NCBI GenBank assembly: GCA_947646415.1
Contig: CANSGN010000013.1
Coordinates: forward strand, 1-52,084
Reading direction: 5' to 3'
DNA from: an uncultured Clostridia bacterium
GTDB lineage: Bacteria > Bacillota > Clostridia > Christensenellales > UBA3700
DNA: 52,084 nucleotides
Part shown: positions 44,362 to 52,084 of the stretch, in pieces
Layout of the letters: every line of letters starts with the position of its first letter
How positions within the stretch are numbered: the stretch's first letter is position 1
Notes under the pieces: generated by a model
What the model saw: only the letters and a program-made list of their open reading frames with translations
The model's database searches: none
What the model was told of the DNA's origin: nothing
Translations under genes and position numbers: made by a program

Positions 44362-45717
44362 ATGTTAAAAAATAGTGTACCGGATTGTTTAAAAACACTT
44401 GCGAACATTTTCTCGCCCTTTGCCCCTTTGTATATTGTTGGCGGAGCGGTGCGGAATAGCCTTTTAAATTATCCTGTAAGCGATTTTGACATTACCTCCG
44501 ACCTGCTTGCGGAAAAAGTTGAGGAGATACTTGATGGCAGCAATTTTCAAATAGTTGCAAGTTATAAAAGGACGGGTACGCTTGTTATTAAGTGCGGACA
44601 ATATAAATTTGAGTACACTACATTTAGGCAAGATAGTTACCCTTTGAAAAGCGGTGTGCATACACCAAGCAAATGTGTATTTACCAAGGATATGCAAACG
44701 GATGCTTTAAGGCGTGACTTTACCTGCAACAGTTTGTACTATGACATAATGCAGGACAAAATCATAGATTTAACAGGCGGACAGCAAGATATAAAAAATA
44801 AAATACTGCGTACGGTAAGAGAGCCCGAGCAAACTTTATCCGAGGATGCTTTAAGGATAATGCGACTTGTAAGATTTGCGGTTGAACTTGGTTTTGAGAT
44901 AGAAAAACAAACATTTAAGGCTGCAAAAGAATATGCAAGCGGATTGCAAGAAATCTCCAAAGAACGCATAAAAGACGAATTAGTAGCGATTTTCAATGCG
45001 GTTTTTAAGTATAACAGTAAAAGTTTAGGCGTAAAACCTAGCGACGGAATAAGGTTGCTTGTGGATATCGGTGCGATGAAGTATATCATACCCGAAGTGC
45101 TTGATATGATAAACGTTCCGCAAAACCCTAAATTTCATATTTACGATGTTTACAATCATTCATTAAATACAATAGACAATTTGCCTCCTGACCTTATGAT
45201 GGCGGGGTTATTGCACGATATCGCAAAAAGTGTTTTGCTTAAAAAATACGGCAATATGTATATGCACGAACTCGCGGGCAGCGATATGGCAAGGGAAATT
45301 ATGTCAAGGCTTAAGTTTTCAAATAGCGAAATTGAAAGAATAAGCAGGCTTGTTAAAATACACATGTTTAATGTGGACGGAAAGACAAGACTATCCAAAT
45401 GCAGAGTTTTTATTGCGGATAATTGGGATTATTTTGACGATTTTATTTCATTAAGGCGAGCAGATGGTCTGGCTACCAATCCCGACAATTACGACGAAAG
45501 TTTAGTTCAAAAAATGATTGATATAAAAAATCAAATGGTAAAAGACGGATTGCCTATTAATATAAAAGACTTGAGTATAAACGGCAACGATTTGTTGCAA
45601 TGTGGCTATAAAGGTAAAGAAATAAGTGAAATGCTCAGCAAAATAAGACTATGGATTTTGCAAAACGGCAAAGTACCGCAAAGGGAAGAAATATTAAATA
45701 AACTAAGGAGGATATGA
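44362..45717 (+). CDS. cca: CCA tRNA nucleotidyltransferase with HD domain
   Basis: 451 residues. The class II nucleotidyltransferase head has YIVGGAVRNSLLNYPVSDFD, in which the two Asp residues bind magnesium, then ALRRDFTCNSLYYD and EDALRIMRLVRFAVEL. An HD-type domain follows, with YNHSLNT and MMAGLLHDIAKS. It repairs or adds the 3'-CCA of tRNA; a poly(A) polymerase role is less likely in Bacillota. AGAGGTG precedes the start. The stop codon lies just before the rmuC start, and the rmuC ribosome site is inside cca. Confidence 0.92.
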   Translation: MLKNSVPDCLKTLANIFSPFAPLYIVGGAVRNSLLNYPVSDFDITSDLLAEKVEEILDGSNFQIVASYKRTGTLVIKCGQYKFEYTTFRQDSYPLKSGVHTPSKCVFTKDMQTDALRRDFTCNSLYYDIMQDKIIDLTGGQQDIKNKILRTVREPEQTLSEDALRIMRLVRFAVELGFEIEKQTFKAAKEYASGLQEISKERIKDELVAIFNAVFKYNSKSLGVKPSDGIRLLVDIGAMKYIIPEVLDMINVPQNPKFHIYDVYNHSLNTIDNLPPDLMMAGLLHDIAKSVLLKKYGNMYMHELAGSDMAREIMSRLKFSNSEIERISRLVKIHMFNVDGKTRLSKCRVFIADNWDYFDDFISLRRADGLATNPDNYDESLVQKMIDIKNQMVKDGLPINIKDLSINGNDLLQCGYKGKEISEMLSKIRLWILQNGKVPQREEILNKLRRI

Positions 45718-45719
45718 AA

Positions 45720-47240
45720 ATGGATATTGCTATTTTAGTGCTTACGGCGTCTGTGATTATGCTTTTAGTAGCGATTTTCGTCTTGTTAATTTTAAAAAAC
45801 AAAGGTCGAAACGGCAATGTCGAGGAACTTTTGAGTGATAACAACGATAAACTAAAAAAGGATATTGTCGACGATATTGCACAAAAGTACAATACGGCAA
45901 ACAGCAGCATGCTTGACGAACTAAGCAGAAACAACACCTATTTAAACACAACGCTAACTCATGCAATATCCGAAAACAATACTCATCTCACACAAACCAT
46001 TTCCATTAATAACGGAGAGCTAAACAAAACTTTGGATAGCTTTAGGGAAACGCAGGAGAAAAAATTTATTTCCTTAGAAAAAAAGATTTACGATAAACTT
46101 GAAAATATCCAAAAAGAAATGACCCAAGCTTTATCAAATCAAAAAAACGACAATATACAAAGCAATGCGGATATAAGGGAAACCTTAACCAATCAGCTTA
46201 ATAACATTAAAACGGAAAATATAAACAGCAACACAAAAATAAAAGAAACTTTGTCTGCAAGGCTTGACAGCATTGATAAAGAAATTGCAAAAGAGCTTGA
46301 CAAAATAAGGACGGAAAACCAAACCAAGCTAAACGAAATGCGCGATATGGTCGACAACAAAATGCAAGAGACATTGAACGCAAGGATAAATGAGTCATTT
46401 AAACTAATAAGTGAACAGTTGATGGCAGTAAGCAAAGGTCTTGGGGAAATGACAAATTTGACTACAGGTGTCAACAACCTTAACAGGATAATGAGCAATG
46501 TAAAAACACGCGGCATAATGGGCGAAGTGTTTTTGGAAAACTTGCTAGAGCAAATTTTGACTGCCGAGCAGTACGAAAAGCAGTTGATTTTAAAAGGCAG
46601 GGAGGCTGTGGATTTTGCAATCGTTCTTCCGGGCAAAAAGGAAGACGAAAAAGTGTATTTGCCAATCGATGCAAAATTTCCTATCTCGGATTATCAAGAG
46701 TTGGTGGATGCTAGCGAAAGTTATGACAAAACTAAAGTCGATGCGGCAAGAAAGAATTTGTTTAAACGAATTAAGGAAGAGGCAAAGTCAATAAGCGATA
46801 AATATATTATCGTGCCAAAAACAACAAACTTTGCTATTATGTACCTTGCAACAGAGGGATTGTTTGCGGAAGTTGTAAAGGATACCAAACTGCTTGACGA
46901 GTTACAAAACAATTATAAAGTAGTAATAAGCGGACCAACTACAATAACCGCATTGCTAAACAGTTTGCAATTAGGCTTTAAAACATTGCAAATCCAAAAA
47001 AACAGTACGGAAGTTTGGAAAGCTTTGTCCAAATTTAAAACGGAGTTCCAAAAATTCGCTGATAGCTTGGAAAAAGTGGAAAAACAAGCCAACACAGTGG
47101 TTAAAACTATTGAAGAGACAAGCAAAAAGACAAAAAGCATAGAAAAAGTTTTAAACAAACTAGATAAGATAGACTATGACCCGCAGGAAATAGGGTTATT
47201 GGGAGGCGTAAGCAATGGCGAAGAGCTTTCAGACAATTAA
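45720..47240 (+). CDS. rmuC: RmuC family protein (DNA recombination)
   Basis: 506 residues. One N-terminal membrane segment (about 3-24), a long Asn/Lys/Glu-rich coiled-coil region (35-235), then the RmuC domain with NVKTRGIMGEVFLENLLEQI, AVDFAIVLPG, LPIDAKFPISDYQ and IKEEAKSISDKYI, a restriction-nuclease-like fold. RmuC limits inversion recombination in E. coli; the biochemical role is unclear. An ATG at 45714 is only 2 nt from AAGGAGG, so 45720, with 8 nt spacing, is chosen. The PHP gene overlaps its end by 26 bases. Confidence 0.92.
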   Translation: MDIAILVLTASVIMLLVAIFVLLILKNKGRNGNVEELLSDNNDKLKKDIVDDIAQKYNTANSSMLDELSRNNTYLNTTLTHAISENNTHLTQTISINNGELNKTLDSFRETQEKKFISLEKKIYDKLENIQKEMTQALSNQKNDNIQSNADIRETLTNQLNNIKTENINSNTKIKETLSARLDSIDKEIAKELDKIRTENQTKLNEMRDMVDNKMQETLNARINESFKLISEQLMAVSKGLGEMTNLTTGVNNLNRIMSNVKTRGIMGEVFLENLLEQILTAEQYEKQLILKGREAVDFAIVLPGKKEDEKVYLPIDAKFPISDYQELVDASESYDKTKVDAARKNLFKRIKEEAKSISDKYIIVPKTTNFAIMYLATEGLFAEVVKDTKLLDELQNNYKVVISGPTTITALLNSLQLGFKTLQIQKNSTEVWKALSKFKTEFQKFADSLEKVEKQANTVVKTIEETSKKTKSIEKVLNKLDKIDYDPQEIGLLGGVSNGEELSDN

Positions 47241-48033
47241 AAGTGATTTGCATATTCATACCATTCACAGCGACGGTGCGATGACCGTCGGCGAAGTTAT
47301 GGATATTGCAAAACATAAAGGTCTTTCCGCTATATCCATTACCGACCACGATATTGTGAGCGGTGTCAGCGATGCTTTGCTTTACGGCAAACAAATTGGT
47401 CTTAAAGTTATCCCGGGGATAGAAATTTCCGCTTTCAGCGTTATGGCAGTGCATATATTGGGTTACGGTATTGACCATAATTCCCCTGTATTGCTTGAAT
47501 TGCTTAACGATTTATTAGAGCAAAGGCAAATTCGTGCGCAGGAAATATTGGAAAAGCTTAAAAGGTTTAAAATAGAGCTTGACCCGCAAAAGTTGCCGAC
47601 AGTAAATATAGGCAGAAGTCATATTGCAATGGCACTTAAAAATGAGGGTTATGTGTCATCCATACAAGAGGCATTTGACAGATACTTGGGCGAAAATCGC
47701 TTGGCGTATGTCCCGAGCAAAAGGATATCTCCGCTTAAGGCGGTGCAGGCGATTAAAGAAAGCGGCGGCAAGGCGGTTATCGCTCATCCGTTGCAGTTAC
47801 ATAACAGTAAAAAATTAATACCTTTAATAGAGGGATTATTGCCTTATGGCTTGGATGGTCTTGAAGTGTATTATCCTACTCACACGCCTGACAAAACGGC
47901 GATTTTTGAAAAGTTGGCAAAACAGTATAAATTGTTTGCGACAGGCGGTAGTGATTTTCACGGGATAAACAAAAACAATACCATAAATAACATAGGCGAA
48001 ACATTTTGCAATCTGCCTAAGGAGTTAAGATAG
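47215..48033 (+). CDS. PHP-domain phosphoesterase (TrpH/RnaAM-like)
   Basis: 272 residues. The PHP metal-binding motifs are complete: DLHIHTIHSDG, SITDHDIVSG, PGIEIS, HILGYGID, VIAHP and GGSDFHG. Relatives such as E. coli YciV (RNase AM) remove 5' nucleotides from short RNA or hydrolyse 3',5'-nucleotide bisphosphates. The start lies within rmuC, behind GGGAGG. It is the last gene of the tilS-hpt-cca-rmuC run; proS has its own promoter after it. Confidence 0.92.
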   Translation: MAKSFQTIKSDLHIHTIHSDGAMTVGEVMDIAKHKGLSAISITDHDIVSGVSDALLYGKQIGLKVIPGIEISAFSVMAVHILGYGIDHNSPVLLELLNDLLEQRQIRAQEILEKLKRFKIELDPQKLPTVNIGRSHIAMALKNEGYVSSIQEAFDRYLGENRLAYVPSKRISPLKAVQAIKESGGKAVIAHPLQLHNSKKLIPLIEGLLPYGLDGLEVYYPTHTPDKTAIFEKLAKQYKLFATGGSDFHGINKNNTINNIGETFCNLPKELR

Positions 48034-48069
48034 TTTTGCAGACAAAACCCAATTAAATATAAAAATAAC

Positions 48070-48098
48070 TTGCAATTTGATTGTAAAATGATTATAAT
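48070..48098 (+). promoter_or_regulatory. Promoter of proS
   Basis: TTGCAA (48070-48075), a 17-bp spacer and TATAAT (48093-48098), with a leader of about 50 nt. No T-box is present. Confidence 0.75.
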
Positions 48099-48154
48099 TA
48101 AATGACAGCTTAAAATAATACAAAGATATAATAGTAAATTTGGAGAAAGATAAA

Positions 48155-49609
48155 ATGGCTAAAAAAAATAATGCACAGTTTGTACAAGAAATAGCAGATA
48201 TAAATGAAAATTTCCCACAATGGTATACGGATGTGGTTTTAAAGACGGAGCTTGTTGACTACGGCCCTGTAAAAGGCAGTATGGTTATCCGTCCTTACGG
48301 CTACGCTATTTGGGAAAATATTCAAAAGGAATTGGACAAAAGATTTAAGGAAACAGGACACAAAAACGCTTATTTCCCAATGCTTATCCCATATAGCTTT
48401 TTAACAAGGGAAAAGGAACATATCGAGGGCTTTGCGCCTGAAGTTGCTTTGGTTACACATTACGGAGAGGAAGAATTACCCGAAAAATTGGTAGTAAGAC
48501 CTACAAGCGAAACAATCATTTGCGAAATGTATAAAAAATGGGTAAAAAGTTATCGTGATTTGCCTGTACTTATCAATCAATGGGCAAACGTATTCCGTTG
48601 CGAAAAAACTACAAGACCGTTTTTAAGAACAAGTGAATTTTTGTGGCAAGAGGGACATACTTTGCACAGAACGCACGAGGAAGCGGAAGAAGAAACCTTT
48701 AAAATGCTTAATGTTTATGCCGAATTTATGAAAAACGTGCTTGCAACACCCGTACTTACAGGCAAAAAGACGGAAAAGGAAAAATTTGCAGGTGCAAATG
48801 CAACTTACGGAATGGAAGCAATGATGCTTGACGGCAAGTCTTTGCAAGCGGGTACTTCTCACGATTTAGGTTGCAACTTTGCAAAAGGTTTTGAGATTAA
48901 ATATTTGGATAAAGACGGCGAATTGAAATTCCCTTATCAAACAAGTTGGGGTGTATCCACCCGTTTGATTGGTGCTTTGATAATGGCACACGGCGACCAA
49001 AGAGGACTTGCTTTGCCACCAAGGGTTGCACCTATTCAAGCTATTGTAATTCCAATCGCATCGCATAAAGAGGGCGTGATTGAAAAGGCAGAAGAATTGT
49101 ATAAAGAACTAATGTCTGCAGGTATCCGTGCGGAAAAAGACTTTAGCGATAACACACCTGGTTGGAAGTTTAACGAATGGGAAATGAAAGGTGTACCTTT
49201 AAGAATCGAACAAGGCCCTCGTGATATTGAAAACGGTGTTGTTCAAATCGTACGTCGTGACACTTTTGAAAAAATAGAAGTTCAAAGAGACGGGCTTGCG
49301 CAAACGGTTGCTAGACTTTTGGACGAAGTGCACGAAAATATGTACAACAAGGCAAAAGCATTTATGGATAGTCATATTGTCACTTGCAACAGCTTGGAAG
49401 AAATGCAAAAAGCTTTGGATGACAAATGTTTTGTAAAAACCATGTGGTGCGGATGCCCTGAATGTGAAAGCAAGATAAAAGAGCTTTATTCCGCAACGGC
49501 AAGGGTTATGCCTTTTGACCAAACTCCTGTTGGCAACAAGTGCGTATGTTGCGGTAAAGAGTGTAACGAGGGCGAATTGAAAGTAATTTATTTTGCAAGG
49601 GCATATTGA
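48155..49609 (+). CDS. proS: Prolyl-tRNA synthetase, archaeal/eukaryotic-like short type
   Basis: 484 residues, a class II aminoacyl-tRNA synthetase charging tRNA-Pro. It lacks the editing insertion of the long bacterial type. Motif 2 is present (NQWANVFRCEKTTRPFLRTSEF), as are RPTSETIICEMYKKWV and the late QRGLALPPRVAPIQ. The C-terminal zinc-binding extension has paired cysteines (CGCPEC, CVCCGKEC) and ends in Tyr, as is typical of this ProRS class. The start at 48155 has GGAGAAAG upstream; a TTG at 48140 is less likely. Confidence 0.95.
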   Translation: MAKKNNAQFVQEIADINENFPQWYTDVVLKTELVDYGPVKGSMVIRPYGYAIWENIQKELDKRFKETGHKNAYFPMLIPYSFLTREKEHIEGFAPEVALVTHYGEEELPEKLVVRPTSETIICEMYKKWVKSYRDLPVLINQWANVFRCEKTTRPFLRTSEFLWQEGHTLHRTHEEAEEETFKMLNVYAEFMKNVLATPVLTGKKTEKEKFAGANATYGMEAMMLDGKSLQAGTSHDLGCNFAKGFEIKYLDKDGELKFPYQTSWGVSTRLIGALIMAHGDQRGLALPPRVAPIQAIVIPIASHKEGVIEKAEELYKELMSAGIRAEKDFSDNTPGWKFNEWEMKGVPLRIEQGPRDIENGVVQIVRRDTFEKIEVQRDGLAQTVARLLDEVHENMYNKAKAFMDSHIVTCNSLEEMQKALDDKCFVKTMWCGCPECESKIKELYSATARVMPFDQTPVGNKCVCCGKECNEGELKVIYFARAY

Positions 49610-49634
49610 TTTTAAAATTAGAAATTCATATTTT

Positions 49635-49661
49635 AAAAAGGTGGCAAACGCCACTTTTTTT
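49635..49661 (+). terminator. Terminator of proS
   Basis: Stem GTGGC / GCCAC (49641-49645, 49650-49654) with an AAAC loop, A-rich before and seven T after. Confidence 0.88.
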
Positions 49662-49786
49662 ATTTGCAAATAATATTGTGGTAATACAATATCTAATTAC
49701 AAAAGACAGGCTTAGGCTATTTTTTAGGCAGGTTAGAAACATTTTTGCTAAAATACTTGGGCGAATTTAAAATTTGTGTAAAAATG

Positions 49787-49891
49787 TTGATTTTAAAAAT
49801 TTTTTATTATATAATATATGTGTAAAAGTATCCCTAAATTAAGTTTTTAGGGGGTAAATTATAAAAAAAGACAGCAAAAACACTTGCTGTC
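49787..49891 (+). promoter_or_regulatory. Promoter and two-hairpin leader of the BspA-like gene
   Basis: TTGATT (49787-49792), a 17-bp spacer and TATAAT (49810-49815), with transcription from about 49822. The leader of about 100 nt folds into two simple hairpins: CCCTAAA / TTTAGGG (49832-49838, 49846-49852) and GACAGC / GCTGTC (49870-49875, 49886-49891). Neither has a T run, so neither is a terminator. They may stabilise the mRNA. Confidence 0.65.
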
Positions 49892-49923
49892 AAAGTAAAT
49901 TTTATAATTTCGAGGGGAAGATT

Positions 49924-51441
49924 ATGACAAAGAAGAGAAGTTTTGTTTTAATTGCTATTGTCGTTATTATGGCACTGAGCGTTTTGGGTTTGGTGGCATG
50001 TAAAAAACCTGCTGATGCAGACGGCGGAAATAATGACAATAACTTACAAACCGAGCAAACAACACCTAATGCGGGCGGGGATAAGGACGAAGTAAGAGAT
50101 GATGAGCCTCCTGTAGCAAGCGTAGGTTTTGGGTTTGAATTGGTTGGTAGTGACGAAAATGCTTACTATGCTATTACAGATGCATCTTTTGCAAATATCG
50201 ATGGCAAAAAATATGCGGAAATTATTATTCCGGATGTTTACAATGAAAAACCTGTAAAAGCAATTAAAAACGAAGTATTTAAAAAGTTTGATAGTCTATC
50301 AAGTGTAATCGTACTAGGTCACAATTTAGAGATTATAGGCGATGGTGCTTTTCGTGATTGTGCTGCTTTGGCGTCATTTGAGTTTTACGAGGCGTCCTAC
50401 ACAGGAGATTATACAATAATTCCATTAAAATCTATTGGTAACAGCGCGTTTATGAATTGTAATGCTTTGGGCAAATTGGTATTTTCTGACAAGTTGGAAA
50501 CTTTAGGTTTAGGTGCTTTTAGAAATTGCAGTAAGTTAGAAAGTATTGTGATTCCTGAAAAAGTTACTGAAATACCTGCACAAACTTTCCAAGGCTGCTC
50601 AAGTTTAAGATACATACAATTATCAAAGGAAACTACAAGTATAGGTGCTGAGGCTTTTGATAAATGCACTAACTTGTTGGTTATCTCCGAAAACGAGATA
50701 GAAGTTCCTGATGATAACAAAGTTAAACTACCAAGTTCCGTGATTATGCCAAGCAAAGTTACTTATCTTGGCGAAAAAGCATTTAATGCTTGCACAAAAA
50801 TTAAAAACATAACTCTTCCGGAGGGTATTGTAAATATCAAAGAAGGTACTTTCTATGGTTGTACAGCTATGACGGAAGTTACTTTGAAAGGCGAAATCGT
50901 TGAAATTGATGATAATGCTTTCCGCAACTGTTCGGGTATTAAAAAGTTTACTACTCCAAGCAGTTTAAGAAGAATCGGTAAAAACGCTTTCAGAAACACT
51001 TCTAAATTGGAGTCAATAACTCTAAATCAAAATTTGCACACTATAGACGATGGAGCTTTCTTACTAAGCGGTATTAAAAGCATAAATATTCTTGGCGGTG
51101 TAACTTACATTGGTAAAGAGGCATTTGCGGAATGTAAGAAATTAGAAAAAGTAGTTTTCCCTGCAACTTTAAGTGTTATCGGGGATGGTGCTTTTAGGGA
51201 AACCGGCGTAGAAAAAATGGATGTTTCAATGGGCGAGGATGGTGTTGAAATTGAAACTCCAACAGGAATCCTTGAAATAAAGTATGAATTTACAGGCACA
51301 GTTGAACAATGGAATGCTGTTATCAAAAATGGTCCATCTTTCTGGGGCAATATAAACTCTCAAATCAAAATCATTTGCAACGGTAGTGAGGGAGCAGCGG
51401 TAGATTTGGTATTAACTCAAGTACCGGTTGAAAATGAATAA
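49924..51441 (+). CDS. BspA-like leucine-rich-repeat lipoprotein
   Basis: 505 residues. A lipoprotein signal ends at Cys26 (LGLVAC). A low-complexity Asp/Asn/Gly linker (30-65) follows, then about ten LRR_5 repeats of about 23 residues with the pattern IGDGAFRDC, LGLGAFRNC, IGAEAFDKC, LGEKAFNAC, IDDNAFRNC, IGKNAFRNT and IGKEAFAEC. Such proteins are cell-surface adhesion or binding proteins common in gut Clostridia and Trichomonas. The C-terminus has a small extra domain (WNAVIKNGPSFWG). CGAGGGGAAG precedes the start. Confidence 0.92.
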   Translation: MTKKRSFVLIAIVVIMALSVLGLVACKKPADADGGNNDNNLQTEQTTPNAGGDKDEVRDDEPPVASVGFGFELVGSDENAYYAITDASFANIDGKKYAEIIIPDVYNEKPVKAIKNEVFKKFDSLSSVIVLGHNLEIIGDGAFRDCAALASFEFYEASYTGDYTIIPLKSIGNSAFMNCNALGKLVFSDKLETLGLGAFRNCSKLESIVIPEKVTEIPAQTFQGCSSLRYIQLSKETTSIGAEAFDKCTNLLVISENEIEVPDDNKVKLPSSVIMPSKVTYLGEKAFNACTKIKNITLPEGIVNIKEGTFYGCTAMTEVTLKGEIVEIDDNAFRNCSGIKKFTTPSSLRRIGKNAFRNTSKLESITLNQNLHTIDDGAFLLSGIKSINILGGVTYIGKEAFAECKKLEKVVFPATLSVIGDGAFRETGVEKMDVSMGEDGVEIETPTGILEIKYEFTGTVEQWNAVIKNGPSFWGNINSQIKIICNGSEGAAVDLVLTQVPVENE

Positions 51442-51466
51442 TTGAAAAAAAACTTAAAAATAGTTT

Positions 51467-51500
51467 AAAAAGGCATCTTGATAATAAAGTTGCCTTTTTG
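51467..51500 (+). terminator. Terminator of the BspA-like gene
   Basis: Stem AAAAAGGCA / TGCCTTTTT (51467-51475, 51491-51499) with a 15-nt loop. Confidence 0.75.
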
Positions 51501-51749
51501 TATAATATTAAATTGTTGTTTCGATAAATAGTTAAATAGAACAATAAAATATTATTTGCAAAGCGCCTTATAAATTAATTATAATTAGTATAAAGTTAAC
51601 TTTTATTTATGTGATTGAAAATTAAATTTATGATATCAATCTAATTTTTATAATGCGATTGTATATGATTATGTTGTATCAATTAGATAAAAATCAGCCT
51701 AAATTCTTCTTAAAAATTACGATATTTTGAAATTCTAAAAAATAAAAAT

Positions 51750-51778
51750 ACACCCCGAAACATTGTGTTTCGGGGTGT
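51750..51778. terminator. Strong bidirectional-type terminator without an adjacent gene
   Basis: A 13-bp perfect stem, ACACCCCGAAACA / TGTTTCGGGGTGT, with a 3-nt loop. T-rich tails are present on both strands, longer on the minus strand. No gene ends near it on either strand, so it probably ends a small RNA. Confidence 0.85.
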
Positions 51779-51888
51779 TACTTTTTGTGTAAAGTTTAAA
51801 GTAGGCAAAAAGTGGTGTTCACTGCAATAATCCTATCAAAAATCGGGACTATTAGGGTTAAAAATTTGCCTTTAATGTAAAGTTTGGG
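51750..51888 (-). ncRNA. Candidate small RNA ending at the orphan terminator
   Basis: The minus strand from the left operator copy (51889-51915) to the terminator at 51750-51778 is about 135 nt, has no usable start codon and carries the recurring GGTACTA-like motif in reverse. A promoter would have to overlap the left operator copy, mirroring the right one. This is inferred from layout, not from a family match. Confidence 0.35.
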
Positions 51889-52063
51889 TACATGGAATAA
51901 GTATATCTATGTACATATTATATATATATTATAGGGTCAAAAGTAAACTTTTGTCAACGTTTAATTAAACATTTTGTAATAGCTTTACAAAAAGAGTACA
52001 AAAACTTTAAAAAACTTTTCCGAAAAACCGCGATTTTGTACATAGATATACTTATTCTATGTA
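51889..52063. promoter_or_regulatory. Pair of near-identical 27-bp inverted operator sites
   Basis: The segment 51889-51915 and the reverse complement of 52037-52063 match at 26 of 27 positions. Each copy is itself a dyad (arms TACATAGA and TCTATGTA in the right copy). The right copy overlaps a possible core promoter (TTGTAC 52036-52041, 16-bp spacer, TATGTA 52058-52063) for the gene beyond the window. The 640-bp stretch from 51442 to the end otherwise holds two terminators and no gene. Confidence 0.7.
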
Positions 52064-52074
52064 AGGTAAAAAAC

Positions 52075-52084
52075 GGAGGTTTTA
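52075..52084 (+). promoter_or_regulatory. Ribosome binding site of a gene starting beyond the window
   Basis: GGAGG lies within the last ten bases of the window, directly after the right operator copy. The start codon would fall a few bases past the window end. The gene is probably short-leadered and controlled by the operator pair. Confidence 0.5.

Noticed and set aside
48105..48154. T-box riboswitch upstream of proS
   Set aside because: The leader is only about 50 nt and has no T-box sequence or terminator.

Overview
The window looks like a chromosomal segment of an anaerobic, AT-rich, endospore-lineage member of the Bacillota (Clostridia-like). The basis is low G+C, GGAGG-type ribosome binding sites, TTGACA/TATAAT promoters, the spoVT-spoVB-mazG order known from Bacillus and Clostridia, a full-length spoIIE, and Clostridia-like versions of purC, proS and pgk. 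Species cannot be named from the sequence alone. No rRNA, tRNA, CRISPR array, insertion sequence or phage module was seen.

Layout. 1-7.7 kb: a minus-strand GH36 alpha-galactosidase, then gyrB-gyrA behind a strong promoter and a long alternating purine-pyrimidine tract, then a stand-alone prephenate dehydratase. 7.8-12.6 kb (minus): plsY followed 3 bp later by a 1333-residue membrane-anchored protein built from four diverged repeats. 12.9-15.4 kb (minus): a triad-less alpha/beta-hydrolase-like protein, a DUF951 protein and signal peptidase I, packed almost without gaps. 15.5-19.8 kb: a YcxB-like membrane protein, a PflA-like radical SAM protein, a small DUF3006-like protein under a double dyad operator, and ftsH.

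19.9-25.1 kb is the accessory-looking part: a Fic protein whose motif has Gln at the catalytic His position, a tandem-HTH regulator, TGCA-rich repeats between them, a solitary purC, then about 550 bp of strongly foldable non-coding DNA in front of a lipoprotein with InlB-type and GGNGG repeats. 25.2-31.7 kb: a YugP-type metalloprotease, an unknown protein, and spoVT-spoVB-mazG-dus. 31.7-36.9 kb: trmL, the glycolytic run pgk-tpiA-gpmI and an HTH-cupin regulator. 37-39.7 kb: an unknown protein and a GPH-type sugar transporter with a long acidic tail. 39.8-49.6 kb: spoIIE, tilS-hpt-cca-rmuC-PHP, and archaeal-type proS. 49.8-52.1 kb: a BspA-like leucine-rich-repeat lipoprotein, then a non-coding end with a near-perfect 27-bp inverted repeat pair, a candidate small RNA and the ribosome binding site of a gene starting just past the window.

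Most of the window is housekeeping. The parts that ordinary annotation does not explain are the four-repeat protein beside plsY, the Fic/HTH locus, the structured RNA region at 22.7-23.2 kb, the right-edge operator pair, the gyrBA leader, and two genes whose promoter geometry predicts leaderless mRNAs.
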